Below the pieces are notes generated by a model. It was not told where the DNA came from. It saw nothing but the letters and a program-made list of their open reading frames with translations, and searched no databases. Below are positions 5,927 through 11,846 of a DNA stretch of 31,655 nt, one piece after another. A program made the position numbers and the translations under genes. Source of the stretch: a virus; IMG/VR virus record IMGVR_UViG_3300006751_000074, positions 1 to 31,655 of that record; one strand, written 5' to 3'. Numbering within the stretch: the stretch's first letter is position 1; every line of letters starts with the position of its first letter.

Positions 5927-6792
5927 GACAGCGTGCAAGCCTGCGCGCCTTTGTCTGCGTGCCAGTCTACAAAACTAGGGTGTCGCAGCGCGCCGCTAGG
6001 GTATACCGCAAACCCGGCCGCCCGGAAAACCCGACCGACGTATTGCTCGGCGTGCGCTGCCATTTCGCCGCGCTGCCAGTCGTAAAGAGATCCCGCGTTT
6101 ACTGCGCCCGTGAGTTTGCCGCCCTTATACAGCCCACCGATTACAGACTTAACCGCGCCCGACGGTCTGCGGTTGAAACCCATGCAGACGTAATCCACCT
6201 CGAACCGTCGTTTTATTCGGATGCAATCGTCGCCGAAAGCGCCCTCGCTGCGCTTTGCGACTAACCCTTCCCAGCCCTGCCCGAGCACATACTCGCGCCA
6301 TATGCAATCAAGCCGCACGCCCATTATTAGCCAGCTACTCGCAAACGACCAGTTCGGCACGCACGCAACCAGCCCGCCCGAAAGTTTGCCGAGCCCCTCG
6401 AAATCCTCGTCGCCACCGACCAGCCTTTCGAGCCATTGCCGGCGCTCGCAGTGCGGCCGCTCGCCGTCCATTTGCACGTCGAAAGCGTAAAACATGCCCG
6501 CCCGATTACCACCTCGCGACCAGTGGGTGCCGTGCATAAACTCGCCGTAAAGCACAGCGCGACCGCCGCCAGCGGACAGCCTGATCGTTCCCTTGTGCGC
6601 GCCCGAGCGTGAGTAAATATCACAACGCCGACCATCGACAACCATACGCGCCGCGCAACCGTCCGCCTTAAGCTCGATCGTATCGAACCCGCGCTCGATA
6701 AGCTCGCACGCTACCGCCGATCGCTGCTCGTCGGTTTCCATCCGCGCGCCGATGTCGGTAAAATTTATTTTATTCGCTGTGCCGATCTGCAT
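5890..6792 (-). CDS. ATP-dependent DNA ligase
   Basis: 300 aa from ATG 6792, with GAGGGGG five bases upstream. Nucleotidyltransferase motifs are in order: I with catalytic lysine K42 (LKADGCA), LYGEFM (81-86), FYAFDV (101-106), IV EGLVAKR (175-181) and V RIKRR (192-196). An OB-fold part follows, with GGLYKGGKLTGAVNAG and RHPSFVDW (270-277), typical of small phage ligases. It seals nicks, probably in replication and repair with the Sak4, SSB and resolvase proteins encoded nearby. Its last residues AALSVGG fall in a direct repeat, and its leader is a near-copy of the leader of the upstream gene. A hairpin-T7 terminator ends 31 bp before its ATG, so expression may depend on read-through. Confidence 0.9.
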   Translation of the reverse strand: MQIGTANKINFTDIGARMETDEQRSAVACELIERGFDTIELKADGCAARMVVDGRRCDIYSRSGAHKGTIRLSAGGGRAVLYGEFMHGTHWSRGGNRAGMFYAFDVQMDGERPHCERRQWLERLVGGDEDFEGLGKLSGGLVACVPNWSFASSWLIMGVRLDCIWREYVLGQGWEGLVAKRSEGAFGDDCIRIKRRFEVDYVCMGFNRRPSGAVKSVIGGLYKGGKLTGAVNAGSLYDWQRGEMAAHAEQYVGRVFRAAGFAVYPSGALRHPSFVDWHADKGAQACTLSAALSVGGYGNG

Positions 6793-6813
6793 CCGTCCCC
6801 CTCGTGCTGTCCA
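6790..6813. repeat. 24-bp leader repeat, copy 1 (ligase start)
   Basis: Matches 7133-7156 at 23 of 24 positions. On the minus strand it reads from about 20 bases upstream through GAGGGGGACG to the ATG. It gives the ligase and the upstream zinc-protein gene the same ribosome-binding region. Confidence 0.88.
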
Positions 6814-6823
6814 CCTACACCAC

Positions 6824-6851
6824 AAAAAAACGCACGACCCGTTGTCGTGCG
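6824..6851 (-). terminator. Rho-independent terminator
   Basis: On the minus strand an 8-bp perfect stem (CGCACGAC, paired with 6831-6838 and 6844-6851) closes a 5-base loop and is followed by seven T (6830-6824). There is no T-run on the plus side, so it is directional. It lies just after the 90-aa zinc protein gene and just before the ligase leader. Confidence 0.85.
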
Positions 6852-6862
6852 CTCGATCTGGG

Positions 6863-7135
6863 TTAGTACAGCAAACAAAAAAGACACGTCGCCAGCTCAT
6901 CGGCGCACGTGCACCCCTCCGCGCGGATCTCGGCCTCTTGCCTGCGGCGCTTTTCCCGCCGCACCCGCGCCGCCGCCTCGCGCTTTTCTGCGAATGCGTC
7001 GCCGCACGCCGGGCACCACTCAGGATCGCAATGATGCCCGCAAGGATCTGGCGCCTGCGTGCCGCACCCGCGCGCGTCGTTGTACGCATTAACCCCGTGG
7101 CTCATTGCAACCATGTTTACTTGTTCCTTTGTCAT
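6863..7135 (-). CDS. Small cysteine-rich zinc-binding-like protein (90 aa)
   Basis: The start is set at ATG 7135 by GAGGGGG five bases upstream in leader repeat copy 2. Two cysteine clusters are present: C24, C32, C36, C41, C44 (ending CPAC) and C75, C77, C84, C87 (CTC...CLFC). They are joined by a highly basic helix (KREAAARVRREKRRRQEAE). This suggests a zinc-stabilised nucleic-acid-binding protein, but no named family is recognised. It is the first gene of its operon, divergent from the phosphoesterase gene, and is followed at once by the terminator. Confidence 0.65.
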   Translation of the reverse strand: MTKEQVNMVAMSHGVNAYNDARGCGTQAPDPCGHHCDPEWCPACGDAFAEKREAAARVRREKRRRQEAEIRAEGCTCADELATCLFCLLY

Positions 7136-7156
7136 TCGTCCCCCTCGTGCTGTCCA
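7133..7156. repeat. 24-bp leader repeat, copy 2 (zinc protein start)
   Basis: Partner of 6790-6813, offset 343 bp, with one mismatch next to the start codon. The unit between the copies holds exactly one gene and one terminator. Confidence 0.88.
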
Positions 7157-7268
7157 TCCCTGTAATTGTCCGACGTCCATACTATAGGCCAGCGGCCCAT
7201 TATGCAAGCAATAAACGGCGCGCTCGTTGTTTCTGGGTCTAACTATGCGAACACGCTAACCTTTACCC
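7136..7268. promoter_or_regulatory. Divergent intergenic region
   Basis: This 133-bp gap separates the minus operon (start 7135) from the plus operon (start 7269), so promoters for both should lie here. On the minus strand TATAGT (7186-7181) matches the -10 consensus at 5 of 6 positions, 46 bp before the ATG, but no good -35 is seen. No convincing plus-strand promoter is visible. Confidence 0.35.
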
Positions 7269-8612
7269 GTGAGCACGCGCGCCCAGTGGTACCCCTCCGA
7301 GGTCGAGAAATACAGCCACGCGTTGCGGCGTTTGTCCGAGGGTGCCACGCGAGGCGAAATCGCTGGCGAGTTAGGCGTACACCGAAACACCGTTCGCGCT
7401 GTCATAAAGCGCGCCGAGGCGTGGTCGCAAAGCCGGGAACGTCTCGAGGTAACACAGACGCCGTTAGGAAAAGAAGTAACCAGCACCGGGCGGATCCGAA
7501 CGCTGGCCGATCTTATGCTCGCCTGCGGTATCGATCGCCGCGCCTGGCGTTGCCGCTCGTATTCTTGCAATAAATGGGACGCAATGACGGCAGCGGTCGA
7601 CGGCGCCGGCAACGAGCTTCGCGAATTGTATCAGGTAAAAGCGCAATTCGAGCGGGTCGAGCCGTGGCAAAACAAAACGATCGACGTTATAAACCCGATC
7701 AAGCCTGAGCCGGTACAGCCAATCGAGCGATCGATCCGTCGCGCTCTGATTATCCCAGACTCACAAAACGGATTGATAAGACATAAAAACCGATTCGAGC
7801 CGACCCACGATCGGCGCGCGTGGGATCTATGCGTGCAAGTCTGCCAGCAAATGCAACCCGACGCCGTGGTAATGCTCGGCGATATGCTCGACTTTCCGAC
7901 GCTTTCCAGGTTCAGCACCACGCCGGCACAATCCGATCTGATACAACCCACGCTCGCCGAGTTGTACTGGTGGATCTCACAACTCCGACTTGTAACCGAC
8001 GCGCCGATCATCTACATAGCCGGGAACCACGAGGCAAGACTCGAGCGCGCCTTATTAGATTCGACAGCGCGCGACGTGGCGCTCGTGCACCCGGTCGACA
8101 GCACAGACACCCGGCCGTTGCTGTCGGTGCCTCGGCTAATGGCGCTCGACTCGCTGTCGGTGCAATACGTGGCGCCATATGGATCCGAGTTTTGGCTATG
8201 GGATAAGATACGGATCCACCACGGAAACATAGCGCGCACCGGCGGCGGCGCGACGGTTGCCTCGGCCCTGAAATCCGCAACCACCGACGAGATTTTCGGA
8301 CACGTGCACCGGCTCGCAATGGCTGGCAAACGGATCACAGACTCGCAAGGCGCGCGCAATGTTTGGGTAATGACGCCTGGTTGTATCTGCCGAGTCGACG
8401 CGCCCGTCGTGCCCGGCACAAAACCGCGTACCGACTGGCAGCAAGGGATCGGGGTTGTAACCATGACGCCACCGCACGCAGCCGGGCCGGCTCTGGTTTC
8501 AATGGAAGCGATACCGATCCAAAATGCGCGGATGGTATACGGCGGCGCGCTCTTGCACGGGCGCGATCGAACCGATGAGATTAGAACCGCAACCGGATGG
8601 AGCTGGTTCTGA
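7269..8612 (+). CDS. HTH-metallophosphoesterase fusion (calcineurin-like)
   Basis: 447 aa from GTG 7269; no good Shine-Dalgarno sequence is visible, so the start is not certain. The N-terminus holds a helix-turn-helix (GATRGEIAGELGVHRNTVRAVIKRA, residues 25-49). After a linker with a cysteine pair comes a calcineurin-like phosphoesterase: PDSQ (163-166), GDMLD (204-208), GNHE (252-255), HHG (317-319) and GHVH (344-347), the usual di-metal ligands with Q where many members have H. The family includes nucleases and phosphodiesterases; the DNA-binding head suggests that it acts on DNA. It leads a two-gene plus operon with the zinc protein that overlaps its end. Confidence 0.82.
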   Translation: MSTRAQWYPSEVEKYSHALRRLSEGATRGEIAGELGVHRNTVRAVIKRAEAWSQSRERLEVTQTPLGKEVTSTGRIRTLADLMLACGIDRRAWRCRSYSCNKWDAMTAAVDGAGNELRELYQVKAQFERVEPWQNKTIDVINPIKPEPVQPIERSIRRALIIPDSQNGLIRHKNRFEPTHDRRAWDLCVQVCQQMQPDAVVMLGDMLDFPTLSRFSTTPAQSDLIQPTLAELYWWISQLRLVTDAPIIYIAGNHEARLERALLDSTARDVALVHPVDSTDTRPLLSVPRLMALDSLSVQYVAPYGSEFWLWDKIRIHHGNIARTGGGATVASALKSATTDEIFGHVHRLAMAGKRITDSQGARNVWVMTPGCICRVDAPVVPGTKPRTDWQQGIGVVTMTPPHAAGPALVSMEAIPIQNARMVYGGALLHGRDRTDEIRTATGWSWF

Positions 8613-8871
8613 TTTGTTTTATTGTTCCCGTAAAAAAGCGCGCCTGTCGTTCGAGCAATGCCTCGATCTATTCGTCGACACTCACGCGCTAAACGATAGC
8701 GCCTCGCCCTGCTATGGCTGTCCGCTCGGCGCGCGCCACCGGTTCCGCCTGGCGTTCGACCGCGAACCGAGCCGCGCCGAGTTAGAAAAATACGTCGCAT
8801 ACTGCGGCGCCGGCCCGTCAATAGGGCGCCCGGTACTAGGCAAACGCCGCCGCCTACTTGACGATCCATAG
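8575..8871 (+). CDS. Small zinc-binding-like protein (98 aa)
   Basis: ATG 8575 lies 38 bases inside the end of the phosphoesterase gene, in another frame. This overlap and the protein-like frame after 8612 support it. Cysteines occur in FYCSRK, FEQC and SPCYGCPLG, a likely four-cysteine site, and the C-terminus is basic (GKRRRLL). No enzymatic motif is seen. Its stop overlaps the stop of the convergent minus gene by 18 bp. Confidence 0.68.
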   Translation: MRLEPQPDGAGSDLFYCSRKKARLSFEQCLDLFVDTHALNDSASPCYGCPLGARHRFRLAFDREPSRAELEKYVAYCGAGPSIGRPVLGKRRRLLDDP

Positions 8872-9138
8872 CGCCGGCAGATCGCCAGATACCGGCGCCA
8901 GATCCTCGAACACTCGCGCGCTCTGGTGCCACTGTACAGCCTCGATCTTACCCTGGTATGGCTCATCGAGCCGCACCGTAAAAAATGGCAGCACAGAGAC
9001 AACGGTCCCGAGTGTGTCGGGCGATATAAGAACGCGCAGGATCGTTTTATCTGTGGCGTGGGAAACAACGCACGCGCGCACAAACCGCACCCGCACACCG
9101 CGCGCCAGGCAGCGGCGCAACCCGTCGCGGTAACTCAC
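8854..9138 (-). CDS. Hypothetical protein (94 aa)
   Basis: I set the start at GTG 9138, which overlaps the TGA of the 24-codon frame upstream (GTGA). A longer frame from TTG 9192 exists but would cover that peptide. The protein is strand-rich (VRVRFVRACVVSHA, TVVSVLPFFTVRL) and ends in PALWIVK. I recognise no family. It is the last gene of the small minus operon 9698-8854. Confidence 0.55.
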   Translation of the reverse strand: MSYRDGLRRCLARGVRVRFVRACVVSHATDKTILRVLISPDTLGTVVSVLPFFTVRLDEPYQGKIEAVQWHQSARVFEDLAPVSGDLPALWIVK

Positions 9139-9209
9139 ACCAGCCCCAAAAAGATCGGAAGCTGCGCCGCGAGAAAGGACAGCAAGATCCAAACGAACGC
9201 GCGCCGCAT
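9135..9209 (-). CDS. Tiny hydrophobic membrane peptide (24 aa)
   Basis: ATG 9209 lies four bases after the lipoprotein stop, with AGGGA very close upstream. It opens a 24-codon frame: a basic MRRA start, then an almost wholly hydrophobic stretch (FVWILLSFLAAQLPIFLGLV). It ends in a GTGA overlap with the next gene. It fits a single-span membrane peptide. The RBS spacing is short, so translation is unproven. Confidence 0.45.
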   Translation of the reverse strand: MRRAFVWILLSFLAAQLPIFLGLV

Positions 9210-9213
9210 TTCC

Positions 9214-9435
9214 CTACTCATCGGCGGCCGCGCTCCAACCATCATCAAGGCAACGCATAACCACCGGCTGGACGTTGCCGTAGCTTTGCGCGTCGGCGCC
9301 GCCTGGCGCCAATTCCACCACGTTACAGCCGCACAAAACGCCCATGGTTTCCTGGTCGCCGTCGCACAAAGTAAAATCGAAACCGCACGCCACGCACAAA
9401 AGCGCGGCCACTAGGATCGCCCGTGTTCTTTTCAT
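9214..9435 (-). CDS. Small lipoprotein (73 aa)
   Basis: ATG 9435 is preceded by GGAGG ten bases upstream. The N-terminus is a lipoprotein signal: MKRTR, a hydrophobic core AILVAALLCVA, and a lipobox ending at C17. The mature part is small, acidic and has further cysteines (C24, C35, C37, C62), suggesting a disulfide-held domain at the outer membrane or periplasm. Phages use such proteins as spanins or superinfection-exclusion lipoproteins. It lies far from the amidase, so exclusion or another early role is as plausible as lysis. Confidence 0.68.
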   Translation of the reverse strand: MKRTRAILVAALLCVACGFDFTLCDGDQETMGVLCGCNVVELAPGGADAQSYGNVQPVVMRCLDDGWSAAADE

Positions 9436-9521
9436 TATGTTTTAGCCTCCGAAAGAAAAACGAAGGCGCGCGCCTATTACTATCGTAGTGCGCGACGGGT
9501 TGCGCGGCGAGAAACTATTCG

Positions 9522-9698
9522 CTAACCTCGGCGCGAGCTGTCGTCGGGCGCGTGGGGTTTTTGGGTTTCTCGCGCCTGCGCGTCTGGCGCCAGCTCATCG
9601 GACGCCACCCGGTGGAGGCTATCATTCTCGGCGTACTGGTTCGGGCACGTCTGGAAGTTTCCGATCTCGCCGCACGTCAAACAATATGAGGTGGCCAC
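9522..9698 (-). CDS. Small cysteine-motif protein (58 aa)
   Basis: GTG 9698 has AAGGGG six bases upstream, a strong site. The frame runs 58 codons to TAG at 9522. It begins MATSYCLTCGEIGNFQTCPNQ, with C6, C9 and C18 as possible zinc ligands, and ends in a polar, disordered tail. It heads the minus operon and is divergent from the HTH gene at 9744 with only 45 bp between them. Confidence 0.62.
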   Translation of the reverse strand: MATSYCLTCGEIGNFQTCPNQYAENDSLHRVASDELAPDAQARETQKPHAPDDSSRRG

Positions 9699-9708
9699 GT
9701 TTTACCCC

Positions 9709-9737
9709 TTGCAAGTATCTGCGTAATTTCCTAAGTT
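9709..9737 (+). promoter_or_regulatory. Candidate promoter giving a leaderless HTH transcript
   Basis: TTGCAA (9709-9714), a 17-base spacer and TAAGTT (9732-9737) would start transcription near 9744, the GTG of the HTH gene. Both boxes are weak. The lack of any Shine-Dalgarno sequence before that GTG makes a leaderless message conceivable. Confidence 0.25.
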
Positions 9738-9743
9738 TACCGA

Positions 9744-9935
9744 GTGCAAAATATCGAACTAGCTCCGTTTGATAGACTGGCAGACCGCGAGACGAAGGCG
9801 CGAGCCATGATCGTCTGTGGTGTGTCAGAGTCGACCGTCAGGAACTGGGTAGCAAGGCCGGGAACGATCCGGTCTTGCTACCTGCGTCGGCTCGCTCGAC
9901 TGCTACATTGTAACCTCGAGGATCTTATCCCGTGA
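9744..9935 (+). CDS. Small helix-turn-helix (Cro-like) protein (63 aa)
   Basis: GTG 9744, with no RBS visible. The product is essentially one helix-turn-helix domain: TKARAMIVCGVSESTVRNWVARPG with recognition helix around ESTVRNWV, then a C-terminal helix (YLRRLARLLHCNLEDLI) like the dimer helices of Cro/CI-type proteins. It probably regulates the divergent region at 9699-9743. Its stop overlaps the next start (GTGA). A later ATG at 9808 would remove the first helix and is less likely. Confidence 0.68.
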   Translation: MQNIELAPFDRLADRETKARAMIVCGVSESTVRNWVARPGTIRSCYLRRLARLLHCNLEDLIP

Positions 9936-10804
9936 AATTACCGACAAAACCATCGACCCGCTACTCGGAATTACAGCACGCGCGCGTGCTCATTTATAGC
10001 AGATCGAACGGGTTCGGTAAAACGAAACTATGCTCGCAGATACCGAACGCGCTTTTTCTCTGTACCGAGGACGGCGCTAACTTTTTAGACGTGGCCAGCG
10101 TTCGGCTTAATAGCTGGCAAGATTTCCGCGCCGTGGTTGCTGAGCTGGAAAAGCCCGGGCACGGTTTCGAGACGGTGGTTATAGATACGATCGATCGGTT
10201 GGTGCGACTAAAAGAGGATGATTGGTGCAAACAAAACGCGCCCAACACCCCGAAATCAAACTATCACGAGGGCTGCGACATTATCGAAAGGCAATTCGAT
10301 CGAGGGCTCGACCACCTCGGCCGGCTGCCCAACCTCGGGATCTGGTTGATCGGTAACTCTGTGGACGCCTCGAAAGGCGACGAGCCGACCCACTACGATC
10401 TGAAAATGCCGCGCAACCATGCCAAATGCCGAAACACCGTTCGAGACTTTGCCGACATTATCCTTTTCGGCGAGGTACGGCCGAACGGATCGCGCGTGCT
10501 GTATGCTAATCAGCGCGGCCCATTCCATGCAAAGGATAGAACCGATCGACTACCAGACGCGATCGAGCTGCCAGATAAAAATAAAAACTTCGAGGCAATA
10601 AGGAACGCATTTTATGAGCACACCAAACACGATCACAGCGATCGGAAAGCTACCGCGCCCACCAAAGGTAAGCGAGGGAACGCGAGACAACGGCAAAACG
10701 TGGCACCTGGCAAGGTTCACGGTAGAGACAGCGGAGCCGAGGACGAGCAAAGCCGGGGACCAGTACAACGCGCGGGAGTTTTGGACGTGCAAAGCGTGGG
10801 GTAA
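9932..10804 (+). CDS. Sak4-like RecA-fold single-strand annealing/recombination ATPase
   Basis: 290 aa from GTG 9932. The core (about 1-228) fits the phage AAA_24/Sak4 family: HARVLIYS, a P-loop ending NGFGKT (26-31), LFLCTEDGA (41-49), Walker B TVVIDTID (81-88), IWLIGNS (137-143) and DFADIILFGEVRP (172-184). These proteins pair or anneal DNA together with SSB. The P-loop reads SRSNGFGKT, with one more residue than usual and no first glycine. After residue 227 the frame runs 63 codons further through the ssb gene in another frame, and that tail looks non-native. One extra base before 10615 would bring the TGA of ATGA (10614-10617) into frame and give a normal-length protein, so a frameshift or sequence error is possible. 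Confidence 0.78.
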   Translation: MKLPTKPSTRYSELQHARVLIYSRSNGFGKTKLCSQIPNALFLCTEDGANFLDVASVRLNSWQDFRAVVAELEKPGHGFETVVIDTIDRLVRLKEDDWCKQNAPNTPKSNYHEGCDIIERQFDRGLDHLGRLPNLGIWLIGNSVDASKGDEPTHYDLKMPRNHAKCRNTVRDFADIILFGEVRPNGSRVLYANQRGPFHAKDRTDRLPDAIELPDKNKNFEAIRNAFYEHTKHDHSDRKATAPTKGKRGNARQRQNVAPGKVHGRDSGAEDEQSRGPVQRAGVLDVQSVG

Positions 10805-11027
10805 TCAGGCGCGAGCCATGGGCGCCTTAGATGCCGGCGCGCTGGTGTATGTTTCCGGCCAACTAAAATCGGAGAAATGGACACCTAAGGACGGACCCGA
10901 AAAGCGCGAGGTTTTTATCGACGTTTGGTCGGTGCTACCGCTCGAGGCTGGCGCTACATTAGCAGACGCCGCAACCGCAGCCGGCGGCATGGGCGGCCGT
11001 TTCGACGATGAGGATCTACCGTTCTAA
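10614..11027 (+). CDS. ssb: Single-stranded DNA-binding protein
   Basis: 137 aa. OB-fold pattern: NTITAIGKLPRPP, TWHLARFTVET, REFWTCKAWGNQA, ALVYVSGQLKSEKW and REVFIDVWSV, then a short linker and an acidic tip DDEDLPF. That is the classic SSB C-terminal peptide that docks partner proteins. It coats single-stranded DNA during replication and recombination. It follows the Sak4-like gene, a pairing seen in other phages, and its start lies 190 bp inside that frame. Its TAA shares a base with the next ATG. Confidence 0.9.
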   Translation: MSTPNTITAIGKLPRPPKVSEGTRDNGKTWHLARFTVETAEPRTSKAGDQYNAREFWTCKAWGNQARAMGALDAGALVYVSGQLKSEKWTPKDGPEKREVFIDVWSVLPLEAGATLADAATAAGGMGGRFDDEDLPF

Positions 11028-11236
11028 TGCCGTACGTCATGCGCCCCTGTCCAACCTGCGGATCGATCGTGCTGCATAACGGCCGCAAGTTTGAGCCCAG
11101 ACACGCGAAAGCCTGCGCCGAGGCGTCCGCACCGGTGCGCGCCTATTTCAAAGCGCACCAACGTTTCCCAAAACGAGACGCCGACGGCAACTATAACAAG
11201 ACACTGCAAGCGGAGATCGACGCGCTCGGCGGCTAG
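11027..11236 (+). CDS. Small C2HC zinc-finger protein (69 aa)
   Basis: ATG 11027 overlaps the ssb stop (TAATG). C8 and C11 (CPTC) with H26 and C30 (HAKAC) form a C2HC finger of normal spacing; a helical tail follows (AYFKAHQRFPKRD). It probably binds nucleic acid or partners SSB; its function is unknown. It ends the plus operon and overlaps the convergent minus gene by 4 bp. Confidence 0.7.
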   Translation: MPYVMRPCPTCGSIVLHNGRKFEPRHAKACAEASAPVRAYFKAHQRFPKRDADGNYNKTLQAEIDALGG

Positions 11237-11469
11237 TCTTCGGGCGGCCCAAAGTCGATCGAGGCTGTGGCGCTCGCGTCGTTTTCGACTAGCACCTTAA
11301 CGTCGGACGGTTCGATCTGCCGTAGCGCCCACTCGAGCCCGCGATACAGACACGCCTCGGCGGCCGTTTTGAACCTCGGATCCACGTGGTCGGGCAGCGC
11401 GCTGATTCCAATACGGATCGCATTGATTAGGATCGTCGCTAGTCTCGGATCTAATTCGGGCATGGGCAC
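11233..11469 (-). CDS. Hypothetical protein at the end of the late operon (78 aa)
   Basis: The start is either GTG 11469 or ATG 11463 (GTGCCCATG), both overlapping the end of the holin-like gene. The protein is mostly helical (RLATILINAIRIGISALP, AAEACLYRGLEWALRQI) with a short strand and an acidic end. There is no clear membrane span or known family. Its position after the lysis genes is all that suggests a late role. Confidence 0.6.
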   Translation of the reverse strand: MPMPELDPRLATILINAIRIGISALPDHVDPRFKTAAEACLYRGLEWALRQIEPSDVKVLVENDASATASIDFGPPED

Positions 11470-11846
11470 GCGCCTGTCGCTTTAATGTCGAGTTTCATTT
11501 CGCCGCGCTGCGTATAGCGGACGGTATCATCGACAGTACAGATCACCGAATGAGGCGGCCCGGCGACGAGCTTACAGTCGGCGGTTTTTTTCGCTTTGAC
11601 TGTGAGCGTGCCGCAACCAGCAATAAGCCCGATGATGATAAGCGAGCCGAGGGTCGTTTTTGCGGCCGTTGCTTTGATGCTTACGCCGGTCGTCGTCGCC
11701 AGCCTGAGCGCGACAGTAAGACAACCGATCAACACATACGCCCAATCGGGCAGCGCGACGGTTTCCAGATATGCCAGCACCCCGATCGCGATCGTGCCAA
11801 CGCCTAGCCATACGGTTCGGCTTTTGTACCATGCTTTTTTGTTCAT
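11451..11846 (-). CDS. Holin-like membrane protein with an internal lipobox (131 aa)
   Basis: ATG 11846 overlaps the upstream stop (ATGA). Two hydrophobic helices (about 12-30 and 34-50) after a basic N-terminus fit a small holin. A third hydrophobic stretch (66-77) is preceded by lysines and ends in LIAGC (C78), a textbook lipobox. It is followed by a soluble segment with C91, C103, C127 and C129. The C-terminal half therefore looks like a small outer-membrane lipoprotein, as in o-spanins, fused behind a holin-like part. No internal ATG, GTG or TTG is placed to start it separately. It lies after the amidase and the i-spanin-like gene, so a lysis role is likely. Confidence 0.65.
   Translation of the reverse strand: MNKKAWYKSRTVWLGVGTIAIGVLAYLETVALPDWAYVLIGCLTVALRLATTTGVSIKATAAKTTLGSLIIIGLIAGCGTLTVKAKKTADCKLVAGPPHSVICTVDDTVRYTQRGEMKLDIKATGACPCPN

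Noticed and set aside
6793-7089. N-terminal extension of the DNA ligase to 7089
   Set aside because: It would run through the terminator and the zinc-protein gene; the ligase motif order and RBS set ATG 6792.
8926-9414. 162-codon plus-strand frame
   Set aside because: It is antisense to the 94-aa protein, the membrane peptide and the lipoprotein, which have better starts and signals.
9465-9474. GGCGCGCGCC palindrome as a terminator
   Set aside because: There is no loop and no adjacent T-run; likely chance in GC-rich sequence.
9552-9689. Plus-strand 45-aa frame with a plausible hydrophobic segment
   Set aside because: It is opposite the 58-aa cysteine protein and lacks an RBS; mirror-frame hydrophobicity of a polar gene explains it.
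9488-9772. 94-codon plus-strand frame
   Set aside because: Low-complexity arginine/serine shadow opposite the 58-aa minus gene that has a strong RBS.
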